The notes under the pieces: model-generated
Databases searched by the model: none
Told to the model about the DNA's origin: nothing
What the model saw: the letters and a program-made list of their open reading frames with translations, nothing else
Position numbers and translations under genes: made by a program
In this document: in pieces, positions 16,559 to 24,274 of the stretch
Numbering within the stretch: position 1 is the first letter of the stretch
How the letters are laid out: the number at the start of each line of letters is the position of its first letter
DNA from: Streptomyces litmocidini
GTDB lineage: Bacteria > Actinomycetota > Actinomycetes > Streptomycetales > Streptomycetaceae
Direction of reading: 5' to 3'
Length of the DNA stretch: 64,000 nucleotides
Assembly (NCBI RefSeq): GCF_014649755.1
Contig: NZ_BMTQ01000015.1
Coordinates: forward strand, 1-64,000

Positions 16559-17437
16559 GTGCCCTACCCACGCGTCGACGTGGTCGTCTTGACGTTGAAC
16601 GACCGCCCGGCCGAAGAGGCCGCCGCGCAGGCGACGCTCCTCGCGCAGCGCGGCGTCGATGTCCGGGTGGTCGTGGTCGGCAACGGCTGTCGCCCCGAAG
16701 TCGTGCCGCCCGGCGCGCTCACCGTGTGCCTGCCGGAGAACGTCGGCATTCCCGCCGGCCGAAATGCCGGTGCCGACGCCCTCGGCCGGGAACCCGATCC
16801 GGCCCAGTGGCTGTTCTTCCTCGACAACGACGCCGCCTTCCCCCGCATCGACGTTCTCGCCCGGCTCATCACCGAAGCCCAGCAGCACCCACGTGCCGCA
16901 TACGTACAACCGAGACTGACCGGACCAGACGATGTGACCACGCCGCGCCGCTGGGTCCCCCGGCTGCGCGCGAGCCGTCCGGAGCGGCCCGGCACGACCA
17001 CCACGATGACCGAGGGCGTCGTACTCGTGCGCCGAGAAGCATTCGACGCGGTCGGAGGGTGGCCGGCCGAGTTCTTCCTCTATCACGAGGGGCTTCAGTT
17101 GGCTTGGCAGTGCTGGTCGGCCGGATGGACAGGCTGGTACGCCGCCGGGATCCGGATGCACCACCCGCTCACGTCTCCTACTCGGCACGCGCTGTTCCAC
17201 CGGCTCGCCGCCCGCAACCGGATCTGGGTCGCCTACCGCAGCCTCCCCGCTCCGCTCATCCCGTTCTACCTCGCCGTGTGGGCTGCGATCACCGTGGCCC
17301 GGGCTGTGCGCGTCGGCGGGCTGAGAGAGGCCCTGGCCGGCACGCGCGAGGGCTGGACGACCCGTCGAGCCCTAGGTTCTGTCGTCAAATGTCACGCCCA
17401 CATCAGCAGTGAGGCGAGAGTGACGGCGGCTTCGTAG
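16559..17437 (+). CDS. GT2-family glycosyltransferase with IS-altered C-terminus
   Basis: The GT-A fold opens with RVDVVVLTLNDRPAEEAAAQ and has the metal-binding DND in WLFFLDNDAAF, a donor-site GIPAGRNAGAD and an acceptor region EGVVLVRREAFDAVGGW. GTG 16559 follows GGAGG. About 20 C-terminal residues come from the IS inserted at 17376, so the native tail is lost; the catalytic domain appears complete. If functional, it adds a sugar to the pathway product. This is the last gene of the cluster before the IS. Confidence 0.8.
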   Translation: MPYPRVDVVVLTLNDRPAEEAAAQATLLAQRGVDVRVVVVGNGCRPEVVPPGALTVCLPENVGIPAGRNAGADALGREPDPAQWLFFLDNDAAFPRIDVLARLITEAQQHPRAAYVQPRLTGPDDVTTPRRWVPRLRASRPERPGTTTTMTEGVVLVRREAFDAVGGWPAEFFLYHEGLQLAWQCWSAGWTGWYAAGIRMHHPLTSPTRHALFHRLAARNRIWVAYRSLPAPLIPFYLAVWAAITVARAVRVGGLREALAGTREGWTTRRALGSVVKCHAHISSEARVTAAS

Positions 17438-18265
17438 GACTGGGCGGTCTTGTCGTACCGGGTGGCGATCCCGCGCCATTGCTTGAGGCGGTTGAAGCAC
17501 CGTTCGACGACGTTGCGGTGTTTGCAGGCCTCGCGGTCGAAGGCCGGCGGGCGGCCTCCGTGGCTGCCCCGCCGGGCCCGGTTGCGGACCTGGTCGGCCC
17601 GCTCAGGAATCGTGTGCGGGATGCCGCGGCGGCGGAGCCAGGAGCGGATCGCCTTCGAGCTGTAGCCCTTGTCGCCCAGGACATGATCGGGCCGGGTACG
17701 GGGTCGTCCCGGTCCGATCCGGGGCACCTTGATCGCTTCCATGACGGCGGTGAACCGGGTGCGGTCGTGGGTGTTGCCGCCGGTGACGACGAAGCCGAGG
17801 GGACGGCCCCGCCCGTCGCAGGCCAGGTGGATCCTGCTGGTCAGACCGCCTCTGGACCGGCCGAGCGCCGGGTCGCGGAGCCCCCTTTTCGGGTCCCGGC
17901 CGCCTGCTGGTGAGCCCGCACGACGGTGGAGTCGACCGACACCGGCCACTCGACGCCGCCCGCCGCGTCCGCCTTCGCCTGCGCGGCCCGCGGCATCCGG
18001 TCGAACGTCCCGTCCGCCGCCCACCTGCGGAAACGCGTGTGCAGCGTCGCCCACGGACCATGACGCTCGGGCACGTCCCGCCAGGCCGTCCCGGTCCGGA
18101 ACTTCCACACGATCCCGTTCAGGACCCGGCGGTCGCCCAGCCGCTTCCGTCCCCGCAACGAGGCGGGCGGCAGCGGCCGGACGAACTCCCACTCGGCATC
18201 AGACAGTTCATGACGGCGTATCACGACACCATGATCCACCAGCGGTGATCATTTGAAGACACTGC
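17376..18265. mobile_element. IS5-family element with CTAG target duplication (890 bp)
   Basis: The element is bounded by CTAG on both sides (17372-17375 and 18266-18269), matching the YTAR target of IS5 relatives. The ends are imperfect inverted repeats: GTTCTGTCGTCAAATGTCAC on the left and GCAGTGTCTTCAAATGATCA on the right read inward. It inserts into the 3' end of the glycosyltransferase gene. Removing the IS and one CTAG joins the frame as RRALGRDVSIHDL, so the insertion looks clean and fairly recent. Confidence 0.9.
17392..18239 (-). CDS. IS5-family transposase (two frames, -1 frameshift)
   Basis: The first frame starts at 18239 (MDHGVVIRRHELSDAEWEFV) and carries the helix-turn-helix half and the first catalytic Asp in WPVSVDSTVVRAHQQ. 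The second frame continues GRSRGGLTSRIHLACDGRG, then VLGDKGYSSKAIRSWL (second Asp) and NVVERCFNRLKQWRG (Glu), to a stop at 17392. The join is at an A4G5 run (17881-17889 on the plus strand), the same slippery arrangement as in the copy at 2486. All catalytic residues are present, so it is likely active. Confidence 0.85.
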
Positions 18266-18299
18266 CTAGGCCGAGACGTAAGCATCCACGACCTGTCAC

Positions 18300-18316
18300 T
18301 GAGCCTTTTCCAACCT
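18300..18316 (+). repeat. 17-bp dispersed motif, copy 1
   Basis: TGAGCCTTTTCCAACCT, identical to the left arm of the palindrome at 23659-23693 and close to a variant at 26652-26668. It lies 35 bases past the IS end. It may be an IS end or recombination site; see findings. Confidence 0.6.
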
Positions 18317-18508
18317 GCCTGTCAGCACGGCCGACTACGTCCGGTCGAGAGTTCGGGACATGGTGGCCGGCTGTGCGTCCACTGGCCAGCGGTCTGTCAC
18401 CGGCTGGCGCAGCCGACTGTCCACGTGCCTTTGGCCAGCACCGATGCGAGGTGGGAAAACGCTCACCGTCCCGCTCGCTCAAACGAACTCACGCTGGAGG
18501 ACATTCCC

Positions 18509-18577
18509 ATGACCACCCCCCAGGCATCCGGGGCAGTGAACGAGCCGACCGGCGCCACGCTGGAAACGCCGCCCTGA
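18509..18577 (+). CDS. Possible 22-residue peptide ORF
   Basis: ATG 18509 has a good GGAGG site 8 bases upstream. It encodes MTTPQASGAVNEPTGATLET and then PP before the stop. There are no recognisable features. The interval 18266-18700 otherwise holds no gene I can support; this may be the start of a decayed gene like the Pro/Ala-rich one at 18716. Confidence 0.25.
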   Translation: MTTPQASGAVNEPTGATLETPP

Positions 18578-18715
18578 GCCCGGGCTCACGCCCTGCAGGG
18601 ACGCTCTCAGGCAGAGAGCCGAAGGACCGCCTACCGCGAGACACGCCCTACCCATGCGGACGACACCACGCAGATGTCCGTTGTCCTCCCGCTTTCTGCC
18701 CGAAGGAGCAGCGTC

Positions 18716-19032
18716 ATGACCCGGGACAACGTTCCCGCCCCCGCTCAGCCGTCGAGCTCGGCGCCCGTCCAGCCGTCGTCCGGCACCGTTCCCGCCCAGC
18801 ATGACGGCGCCGTGGCCGCCGAGGCGTCCCACACCATACCGGTCCAGTCGGCGGGCCCAGCGCCCGCCGTGCAGCAGGCGGCCGTCGGCGCCGACGTGCC
18901 CGCCGCGATGGCCCGGGCGTTGCCCAGGGCGCGTCGAAGACGCTCATGGCCCGTATGGCGGAAGAGTTCCTGGCCGACCCGCCCGACTGGGTCAGAGCAC
19001 TGTGGGGCGTCTTCAAGGGGCTGCGGGAGTAG
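18716..19032 (+). pseudogene. Frameshifted small gene, Pro/Ala-rich N-terminus
   Basis: ATG 18716 follows GGAGCAG. The first frame gives a low-complexity MTRDNVPAPAQPSSSAPVQP through about residue 63. A different frame then has credible coding sequence, KTLMARMAEEFLADPPDWVR followed by ALWGVFKGLRE and a stop at 19030. A one-base indel near 18905 would join them into a protein of about 105 residues. Family unknown. It precedes the CoiA-like gene by 165 bases. Confidence 0.4.
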
Positions 19033-19197
19033 CCGCCGAGGCCGGACGGGGCGATCCCTGTCCGGCCTCCTTGGTGTGCGAGGACGTCGAGGTGCTGCCG
19101 GAACGGGACAGCTGGAGAGCCGTTGTCAGTGGCCTCTGACATCTGGTGTCGTGTCGGATTTGCTGTCCTCATGCTGGACTGCCAGGAGATGCGATTC

Positions 19198-20628
19198 ATG
19201 CCCTTCACCGCACTGCATCCTGACCTCGGCCGTCTCGACTCCACCCTCCCCGACCTGGGGCGCGGCATGACCTGGGGCCAGGTGCACAAGGTCCGCCCTC
19301 GTGTCCCGCTCGTCTGCCCTGAGTGCGCCTGGGGTGTGCACCCGAAGGTCTCGGGGTCTGGTGTGCGGTTCTTCTGCCACGATCCGAACCGGCCCCCGTC
19401 GTGCGAGCTGTCGAACGAGTCGTGGGAACACCACATGCTCAAGCTGGAGACGGCGGGTGCGATCCGGGCCGCCGGGTGGTTCGCGGCCCTGGAGGCGCCG
19501 GCCGAAGACGGTTCCTGGCGCGCGGACGTAATGGCGTCGTCCCCGGACGGTGCGGTGCGGATGGCGTGGGAGTCGCAGTTGTCGCCGATCACCCTGGAGG
19601 ACATCGAGACGCGCACTAGCCGGTACGCCGAGGAGGACATCCGAGTGTGCTGGGTGTACCCGGGCGTACGGCCGCCGCGGTGGATCAGCGCGGTACCGGC
19701 GATCCGGGTGCGCCCTCCGCAGGGGCGGGAGGCGTCGTGGGGGGGGTGGGCGACGGGCTCGCCGGGTTCGGGTACCGGGCCGGCCGGTGGGAGTTGCATG
19801 AGGAGCCGCTGGACCGGTTCGTGCGCTGGGCGCTGGGCGCTGGAGGGGCAGCTCGTCCCCGCCAAGGTGTTGCCGAGGTACCGGCGGGTGTACCGGGTGG
19901 TGGACGGTGAGCAGCGGCGGTTCACGCGGGACCGGTGGTGGACGTCGCAGAGGTCGGTCGCCGATCAGGCCAAGCACAAGGTGATGCGGCAGCGGCAGGA
20001 GGCCGCGCGAGCGGAGCGGGAGGCTCGTCAGCAGGAGCAGGAGGAGGCTGCGGCGCGGCGCTGGAAGGAGCTGGCGGAGCAGGAGCGGGTGCGCAGGGCC
20101 GCGGAGGACGAGCGCCGCCGGCTTGGGCAGGAGAAGAACCACCGCGTACTCATGGAGCAGCCGAAGGCTCGCTGGGCGGAGCAGGACGCGCGGCTGGAGC
20201 GAGAACGGGTGGAGCGTGACGCGCGTCTTGCCCAGGAGCAGGCCGAGAAGGAGGAGCGGAAACACCAGGAGTTGGAGACGGCTCGGGCATGGTGGGGCCG
20301 GCTGTCGTCGAAGCAGCGGACCGAGTTGCTCTCGGCCGTCGCCGAGTACGCGTGGCGGACGTCGAGCCTGCGGCTGGAGATCCCGGAGGAACTGAAGGTC
20401 TGGCCGCAGTACGCCTGCGGGATCCCGCTCTTCGCCAGGGACCGCCGACGAACCCTTTACGGAATCGCGCTCCCCTGCCCCGTCCTCGCCGCTTCCTGCC
20501 CGGGCCTCGCAGGGGAGCTGATTCTGGCCCGGAGCGCCCCGGAAGAACGCGAACTCGCCCGGATCCTTCCCGAGAACCGGATCGTGCACCTCAACCTGCC
20601 CGAACACGAACAACTCACCATGGTCTGA
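19198..20628 (+). CDS. CoiA-like nuclease-domain protein with two compensating frameshifts
   Basis: The N-terminus has a zinc-ribbon-like CPECAWGVHP and FFCHDPNRPPSC pair, then a PD-(D/E)xK-like core WRADVMASS...AWESQLSPIT, as in CoiA-type competence nucleases. A long Glu/Arg-rich coiled coil (about residues 260-375) and a C-terminal domain follow. ATG 19198 has AGGAGA upstream; an ATG at 19171 is possible. About 37 residues (19747-19845) are out of frame. The native reading there, GYRAGRWELHEEPLDRFVRW, is in another frame, between a short G run (19739-19746) and a 7-base tandem duplication (gctgggc). Function is probably DNA processing on a mobile element. Confidence 0.6.
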   Translation: MPFTALHPDLGRLDSTLPDLGRGMTWGQVHKVRPRVPLVCPECAWGVHPKVSGSGVRFFCHDPNRPPSCELSNESWEHHMLKLETAGAIRAAGWFAALEAPAEDGSWRADVMASSPDGAVRMAWESQLSPITLEDIETRTSRYAEEDIRVCWVYPGVRPPRWISAVPAIRVRPPQGREASWGGWATGSPGSGTGPAGGSCMRSRWTGSCAGRWALEGQLVPAKVLPRYRRVYRVVDGEQRRFTRDRWWTSQRSVADQAKHKVMRQRQEAARAEREARQQEQEEAAARRWKELAEQERVRRAAEDERRRLGQEKNHRVLMEQPKARWAEQDARLERERVERDARLAQEQAEKEERKHQELETARAWWGRLSSKQRTELLSAVAEYAWRTSSLRLEIPEELKVWPQYACGIPLFARDRRRTLYGIALPCPVLAASCPGLAGELILARSAPEERELARILPENRIVHLNLPEHEQLTMV

Positions 20629-20690
20629 AGTTCTGCGCCCCGCCGCAGCACCCTCCAGTCGGCGTTCCCGAACCTAGGGGGGCGCGTACG

Positions 20691-20850
20691 CGCCGGGCAG
20701 CGAGCCCGCCTCGTACGACCGGTACGCGCTGATCAGACAGCCCGAGACCCTGGCCGTCCCGGAACGGATGGAAACCGTTCCGATGCTGCTGCGCGGGCTG
20801 TGGGACAAGGAGCTGGAGACGTCTTCCTCGACTGTCTCGAGTTCGCGTGA
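20691..20850 (+). pseudogene. 3' scrap of an unrecognised gene
   Basis: One frame reads SYDRYALIRQPETLAVPERM and then TVPMLLRGLWDKELE. The final residues continue in another frame as DVFLDCLEFA with a stop at 20848. There is no start. It looks like the tail of a regulator or phage-type protein but I cannot assign it. Confidence 0.35.
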
Positions 20851-20894
20851 GGGCCGCGCATCCGCCTCAGCCGGTGAGCAGCCGGGAACAGCCG

Positions 20895-20929
20895 GCGGGG
20901 TCGGGCAGGGTGATCCTGCCCGACCCCGC
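20895..20929. terminator. Perfect 15-bp stem, 5-base loop
   Basis: GCGGGGTCGGGCAGG and its exact complement are separated by GTGAT. It lies between the plus-strand genes ending near 20850 and the minus-strand zinc-ribbon gene ending at 21001, so it can terminate both. Confidence 0.75.
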
Positions 20930-21000
20930 TGTCGTCGGTCAGCGACTCATCCGCCCGCCGACGGCGGGCTTGCCCGTGGGCCGCCGACGGCTTGCTCGCT

Positions 21001-21753
21001 TCAGTCGCGCAGGCGGGAGAGCCAGCCGGTGGTCTTCTGCTTGGGCACGGCCTGATCCTGCTCCTGGTCGCGCTCCTCCTGCCGGTGACTCACACCCCAG
21101 GTCAGGTCCAAGTCGGCCTCGAACCGCTGGTCGCAGCCCCCGCACGGAGACGGGCGTTTCGCCGGGGAATGGCTCCAGCCGACGCGCGCAGTCGCCTTCC
21201 ACCGTTCGTCGGTGAACGCGGCACCGCATTCGGTACAGACGGGGCGCTGGGGCCGTCCCAGAAGCCGTCCGGCCCTGTCTCGCCGCGCACCGGCTCCTGG
21301 CGCTCTCGCGTGTCAGCCGCTGGGCGGGCAACGGCGCCGGCCTTCTGCTTGCAGCCGTCGCACAGGTGCGGGTGGGAGTCCTTCGGGGTGCCCCAGTCCG
21401 TCGCCTGTGCCACCCTGCACCGTTCGTAGGTGGACTTCGCCCCGCAGCCGGCGCACGGGACGGCGCGCCTCATGCTCGGCTTCCTGCTTCGCGGCCTGCT
21501 CCTGCGCCGCGCGCTGCACCTTCGCCGGGTACTCCGCCTGTGCACGCGCGGTCTCTTCCCGGGCTTGGGTGTCGGCGGCCTCGCGGCGGGGGTTGCCGAT
21601 CGCTTCCCGCAGGGGCTCCATGGGGTCGCGGCCGAAGCGGAGAAACAGCGGAGCGGGGGTGCCGGCCCGCGGCGAGCGCCTCCGGGGCGCGCCCAGGGCC
21701 AGGGACATGAGCCCGGGGGCGTGCCCGAGGGCGAGGTCTGGGCCGGGCCTCAC
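21001..21753 (-). pseudogene. Zinc-ribbon/coiled-coil protein gene with two frameshifts
   Basis: The first frame (from 21753) gives a Pro-rich start and a coiled coil EETARAQAEYPAKVQRAAQE. The second frame takes over near 21475 with two cysteine pairs, VPCAGCGAKSTYERC and HLCDGCKQKAG. The third takes over near 21260 with PVCTECGAAFTDERW and PCGGCDQRFEADL, ending TTGWLSRLRD at 21001. Four CxxC pairs suggest two zinc ribbons. The two one-base indels make it unlikely to be translated whole. No family name is known to me; such proteins are common on actinomycete plasmids and integrative elements. Confidence 0.55.
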
Positions 21754-21806
21754 GAATTCACGGAACGAGACCCGGCCGGGAGGAACGCTCCGTGCGCCAC
21801 GCGAAG

Positions 21807-21844
21807 AGTCCCCGGGCGCTGCCGTGTGGCAGTGCCCGGGGACT
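21807..21844. terminator. Bidirectional terminator hairpin
   Basis: A 17-bp stem (one G-T pair) with a GTGT loop. It sits between the EF-hand gene (stop at 21864, minus strand) and the start region of the zinc-ribbon pseudogene, so it probably ends the EF-hand transcript. Confidence 0.75.
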
Positions 21845-21863
21845 TTCCGCTCTTGCTGGCGCG

Positions 21864-22340
21864 TCAGGGGGTGTACGTCTTCTTGAGGAACTGGGTGTAC
21901 TCCTCAAGGCTGACCAGGATGTTCTCGTCGCTGTCGGCGCTCTGGAACTCCCGCATGGTCTCCGAAGTATCGGGCAGTCCGAGACGCACCTGCCACTTCC
22001 TCCACTCGTCCAGGTCCAGCGAGCTTTCATCGTCGCGCTGGCCCGCATCGACGACTGCGACGAGGAACGGGACGAGGGCCTTGTCGACGAAGCCGGGGCT
22101 GGCGAAGGCCGCGATGAACTGCTTCTCGCTGACCGTCTCGTCCGACATTTCGTCGCCCAGCAGAGCCTTCACGAGGGTGCCGACGGCTGATTGGACGGCG
22201 CGCTGCTTCTCCGCGTTGTCGGACCCCATGTAGTAGGGGAGGAAGGCGCGCTCGATGTCCCCCGGACGGAGTTGACCGTCACTGTCGGAGTCAAGCTTCT
22301 CGAACAGCGCCTCGGCGCGTTCCTGTGCCGTCATCGTCAT
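21864..22340 (-). CDS. EF-hand calcium-binding protein (158 aa)
   Basis: Three or four EF-hands in the calerythrin style: loop DSDSDGQLRPGD (about residues 18-29), a degenerate middle region, DDESSLDLDEW, and SADSDENILVSLEEY near the C-terminus. It probably binds calcium in the cytoplasm as a buffer or sensor. ATG 22340 has a GGTGG-like site; upstream ATGs in frame add non-homologous residues. There is no signal peptide. A strong terminator follows. Confidence 0.85.
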   Translation of the reverse strand: MTMTAQERAEALFEKLDSDSDGQLRPGDIERAFLPYYMGSDNAEKQRAVQSAVGTLVKALLGDEMSDETVSEKQFIAAFASPGFVDKALVPFLVAVVDAGQRDDESSLDLDEWRKWQVRLGLPDTSETMREFQSADSDENILVSLEEYTQFLKKTYTP

Positions 22341-22508
22341 GTTCCACCTGCCCTTTCTGTCGAACCAAGGTCGTTCCCACCGTGGCGCAGGAGCGGCCTT
22401 TCGCCTCCTGGGTCGCGGAGTGGATCCCTCGAAAGAGACAGCGAAGGCGCCCGTCTCCCGCACCCGGCCCAGGCCGACGACCACACCGGTGAAAACCCAT
22501 GACGCCCA

Positions 22509-22802
22509 TCAGTCAGTTGAGGGTGATCGTGGTCCGGGTGCCCCGAGGTGTGCGGCGCGGCGGGCGGCCGGGAGCCGGCTGATCGCGTGATCGGCTCCGC
22601 GCGGGAGGTCGGACACGGGGATGCCGTAGTGGGCCGAGAGCCGGTCGAGGTCGTCGAGGGACCACAGGGCGGTGCCGGACTGCTTGCGCGACACCTGCCT
22701 CTGGGTGATGCCGACGGCTTCCGCCAGGTCTGCCTGCCGCTCCCCCATGGCGTATATCAGGGCGGTCACGGTGAGCCGTGAGCAGGCCGCTGTGCTGGGC
22801 AT
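22509..22802 (-). CDS. XRE-family helix-turn-helix regulator (97 aa)
   Basis: The Cro/CI HTH reads GERQADLAEAVGITQRQVSR followed by KQSGTALWSLDDLDRLSAHY, with GIPVSDLPRGADHAI completing the fifth helix. ATG 22802 is preceded by GAGGAA at 8 bases. Its 147-base upstream region (22803-22949) is a likely promoter. It may be a phage- or element-type repressor; target unknown. Confidence 0.8.
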   Translation of the reverse strand: MPSTAACSRLTVTALIYAMGERQADLAEAVGITQRQVSRKQSGTALWSLDDLDRLSAHYGIPVSDLPRGADHAISRLPAARRAAHLGAPGPRSPSTD

Positions 22803-22949
22803 ATGAGGGTTCCTCGTCGTTTATGAGCGGACGGGCCGGCTGTGCGCCACCCCGTGGCGATCTCAACGGGATCAACCAAACACCTCACCGAGCAGTGACC
22901 ACCGCTGACGAATCGAGGTCAAGGCCCGCGATCTTCTCATCCTGGAACA

Positions 22950-23438
22950 TCAGGAATACGCGATCTTCACCACGGCATCGCCGTTCGACGCGGCTTCCGC
23001 GTAGAAAGACGCAACGTCACGGAGGACGGTCGCCAGATAGTCCGCGAAACTCTCCCCGATCTTGTCGCCGAACGCCGACTCCATCGCGTCGAGGCTGTCG
23101 CTCACCCTGCGCTCCGGATGGACAGTGGCGAGGTGGTCCGACACCCTGCGTACGTCGTCGGACCGCAGGACAACCAGGACCTCCGAATTGGTACGCCCCA
23201 GGAACGCACCTCCGAGGACGGGCTGACATCCGGCCTCATGGGCGTCCGGCGACCCTCCCGTGAATGCCGCGTGCACCACTTCCCACTCTTCGGAGAGGTC
23301 AAGAAGGAGTCCGGCACTCTGCGCCGCAGCGAACCGCTTCTCGTCAGACTTCAGGGGAACTTCCGCCAGAACGCTCTCGGTATTCATGGCCTCCAATCTC
23401 TTGGGCTGGAATCGGAAAAGCCTGACGACAAGACTCAC
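22950..23438 (-). CDS. DUF1877-family protein (about 162 aa)
   Basis: The pattern LLLDLSEEWEVVHAAFTGG, then PVLGGAFLGRTNSEVLVVLR and DDVRRVSDHLATV, is that of the YfbM/DUF1877 family. Its members are single-domain proteins of unknown function, often near toxin-immunity or mobile-element genes. GTG 23438 is preceded by GAGAAT; an internal ATG 23387 would lose the conserved first strand. No signal peptide. Confidence 0.75.
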   Translation of the reverse strand: MSLVVRLFRFQPKRLEAMNTESVLAEVPLKSDEKRFAAAQSAGLLLDLSEEWEVVHAAFTGGSPDAHEAGCQPVLGGAFLGRTNSEVLVVLRSDDVRRVSDHLATVHPERRVSDSLDAMESAFGDKIGESFADYLATVLRDVASFYAEAASNGDAVVKIAYS

Positions 23439-23658
23439 GAAATTCTCACTCTCGACTCTGCCGCAACCAAGGGGCGCGGAGACTGTAGCATCGGCTCATT
23501 ACAGGTGACCAGAACTGGACGCGGGCCGGGGTATACGTCATCGCTTACCCGGGCCCGTTTCAGATCCCGTTCTTCACAGAGCAGGCATCGCAGTCCGCTA
23601 AAAGCTGTCCCGTAACTGAACGGCGCCCCGTTGCCGATCCCGGATCTGACCATGTCAG

Positions 23659-23693
23659 TGAGCCTTTTCCAACCTCAGGTTGGAAAAGGCTCA
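23659..23693. repeat. Perfect 17-bp palindrome, copy 2 of the dispersed motif
   Basis: TGAGCCTTTTCCAACCT (23659-23675), one C, then its exact reverse complement (23677-23693). There is no U tract, and it is not between convergent genes. It looks like two element ends joined back to back. The preceding 220 bases (23439-23658) hold no gene. Confidence 0.7.
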
Positions 23694-23910
23694 GTTCGTC
23701 GAGCTGCTCGGAACAGCCCCTGCCAGCATCGATGACGGCAAGCTGACATTCGTCCGAGGAAGCCTGGCCACCACGCTTTCGCCCTGGAAGGACCGCTACA
23801 ACCGGTCGGCCTTCGGCTGGATGGTCTATACGGACTGCACCGCTCTGCGTGACCGGATGGACGGCTTCGGTGGAGTGGGCATCCGGATCGACCACCTCTC
23901 GCCATCCGGT
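23680..23910 (+). pseudogene. Fragment of an unrecognised gene reading out of the palindrome
   Basis: An open frame beginning inside the palindrome reads FVELLGTAPASIDDGKLTFV and then SPWKDRYNRSAFGWMVYTDC, followed by DRMDGFGGVGIRIDHL. Composition becomes non-coding after about 23910, although the frame stays open to 24213. No start codon with a ribosome site is seen. Family unknown. Confidence 0.35.
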
Positions 23911-24116
23911 GATACAGGTCCGTCTGCCATCCCGCCCGCCGCCTGCTGTCCCTGGCCGTCGGGCAGCGCCCCGCTCTCTTCCGAGGCCACCGCCGGCGTT
24001 ACTCGCTATGGGCCGGCTTCCCTGCGCTTCGTCCGTGACTTTCACGACCTGGGGCGGCTGCGGCAACGCGGACATGAGACCACCGCCGAGGACGGCGACG
24101 AGGCTCTTCGAGGACA

Positions 24117-24164
24117 CGGGACCCTTCGGGCAGGACAGCGAAGCACTCAGCCCGAAGGGTCCCG
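24117..24164. terminator. 15-bp perfect stem, 18-base loop
   Basis: CGGGACCCTTCGGGC pairs exactly with 24150-24164. It lies about 110 bases beyond the tachylectin-like gene's stop on the minus strand and could terminate it, or a lost gene from the left. Confidence 0.6.
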
Positions 24165-24211
24165 CCCGCACCGAAAATCGCCCCTGACCTGCACGGACTC
24201 CCCTTCGCCCT

Positions 24212-24251
24212 GAGCCCTGGCGGGGTTCGGACCGACGACCCCCTTGACGAG
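24212..24251 (-). other. Degenerate tRNA-Thr 3'-half (integration scar), copy A
   Basis: The minus strand reads like the anticodon arm to acceptor end of tRNA-Thr(TGT): a TCGTCAAGGGGGTCGTCGG block followed by TCCGAACC and a CCAGGGCTC end. Bases are missing and the T-arm no longer pairs, so it is not a functional tRNA. The better-preserved copy is at 25974-26015. tRNA 3' halves are classic attachment sites of actinomycete integrative elements. Confidence 0.55.
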
Positions 24252-24274
24252 AGAGGGAGGGGGAGCGGGGAGGC

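Noticed and set aside
23659..23693. Palindrome as an ordinary terminator
   Set aside because: No U tract, not at a gene end, and one arm recurs alone at 18300 and as a variant at 26652.
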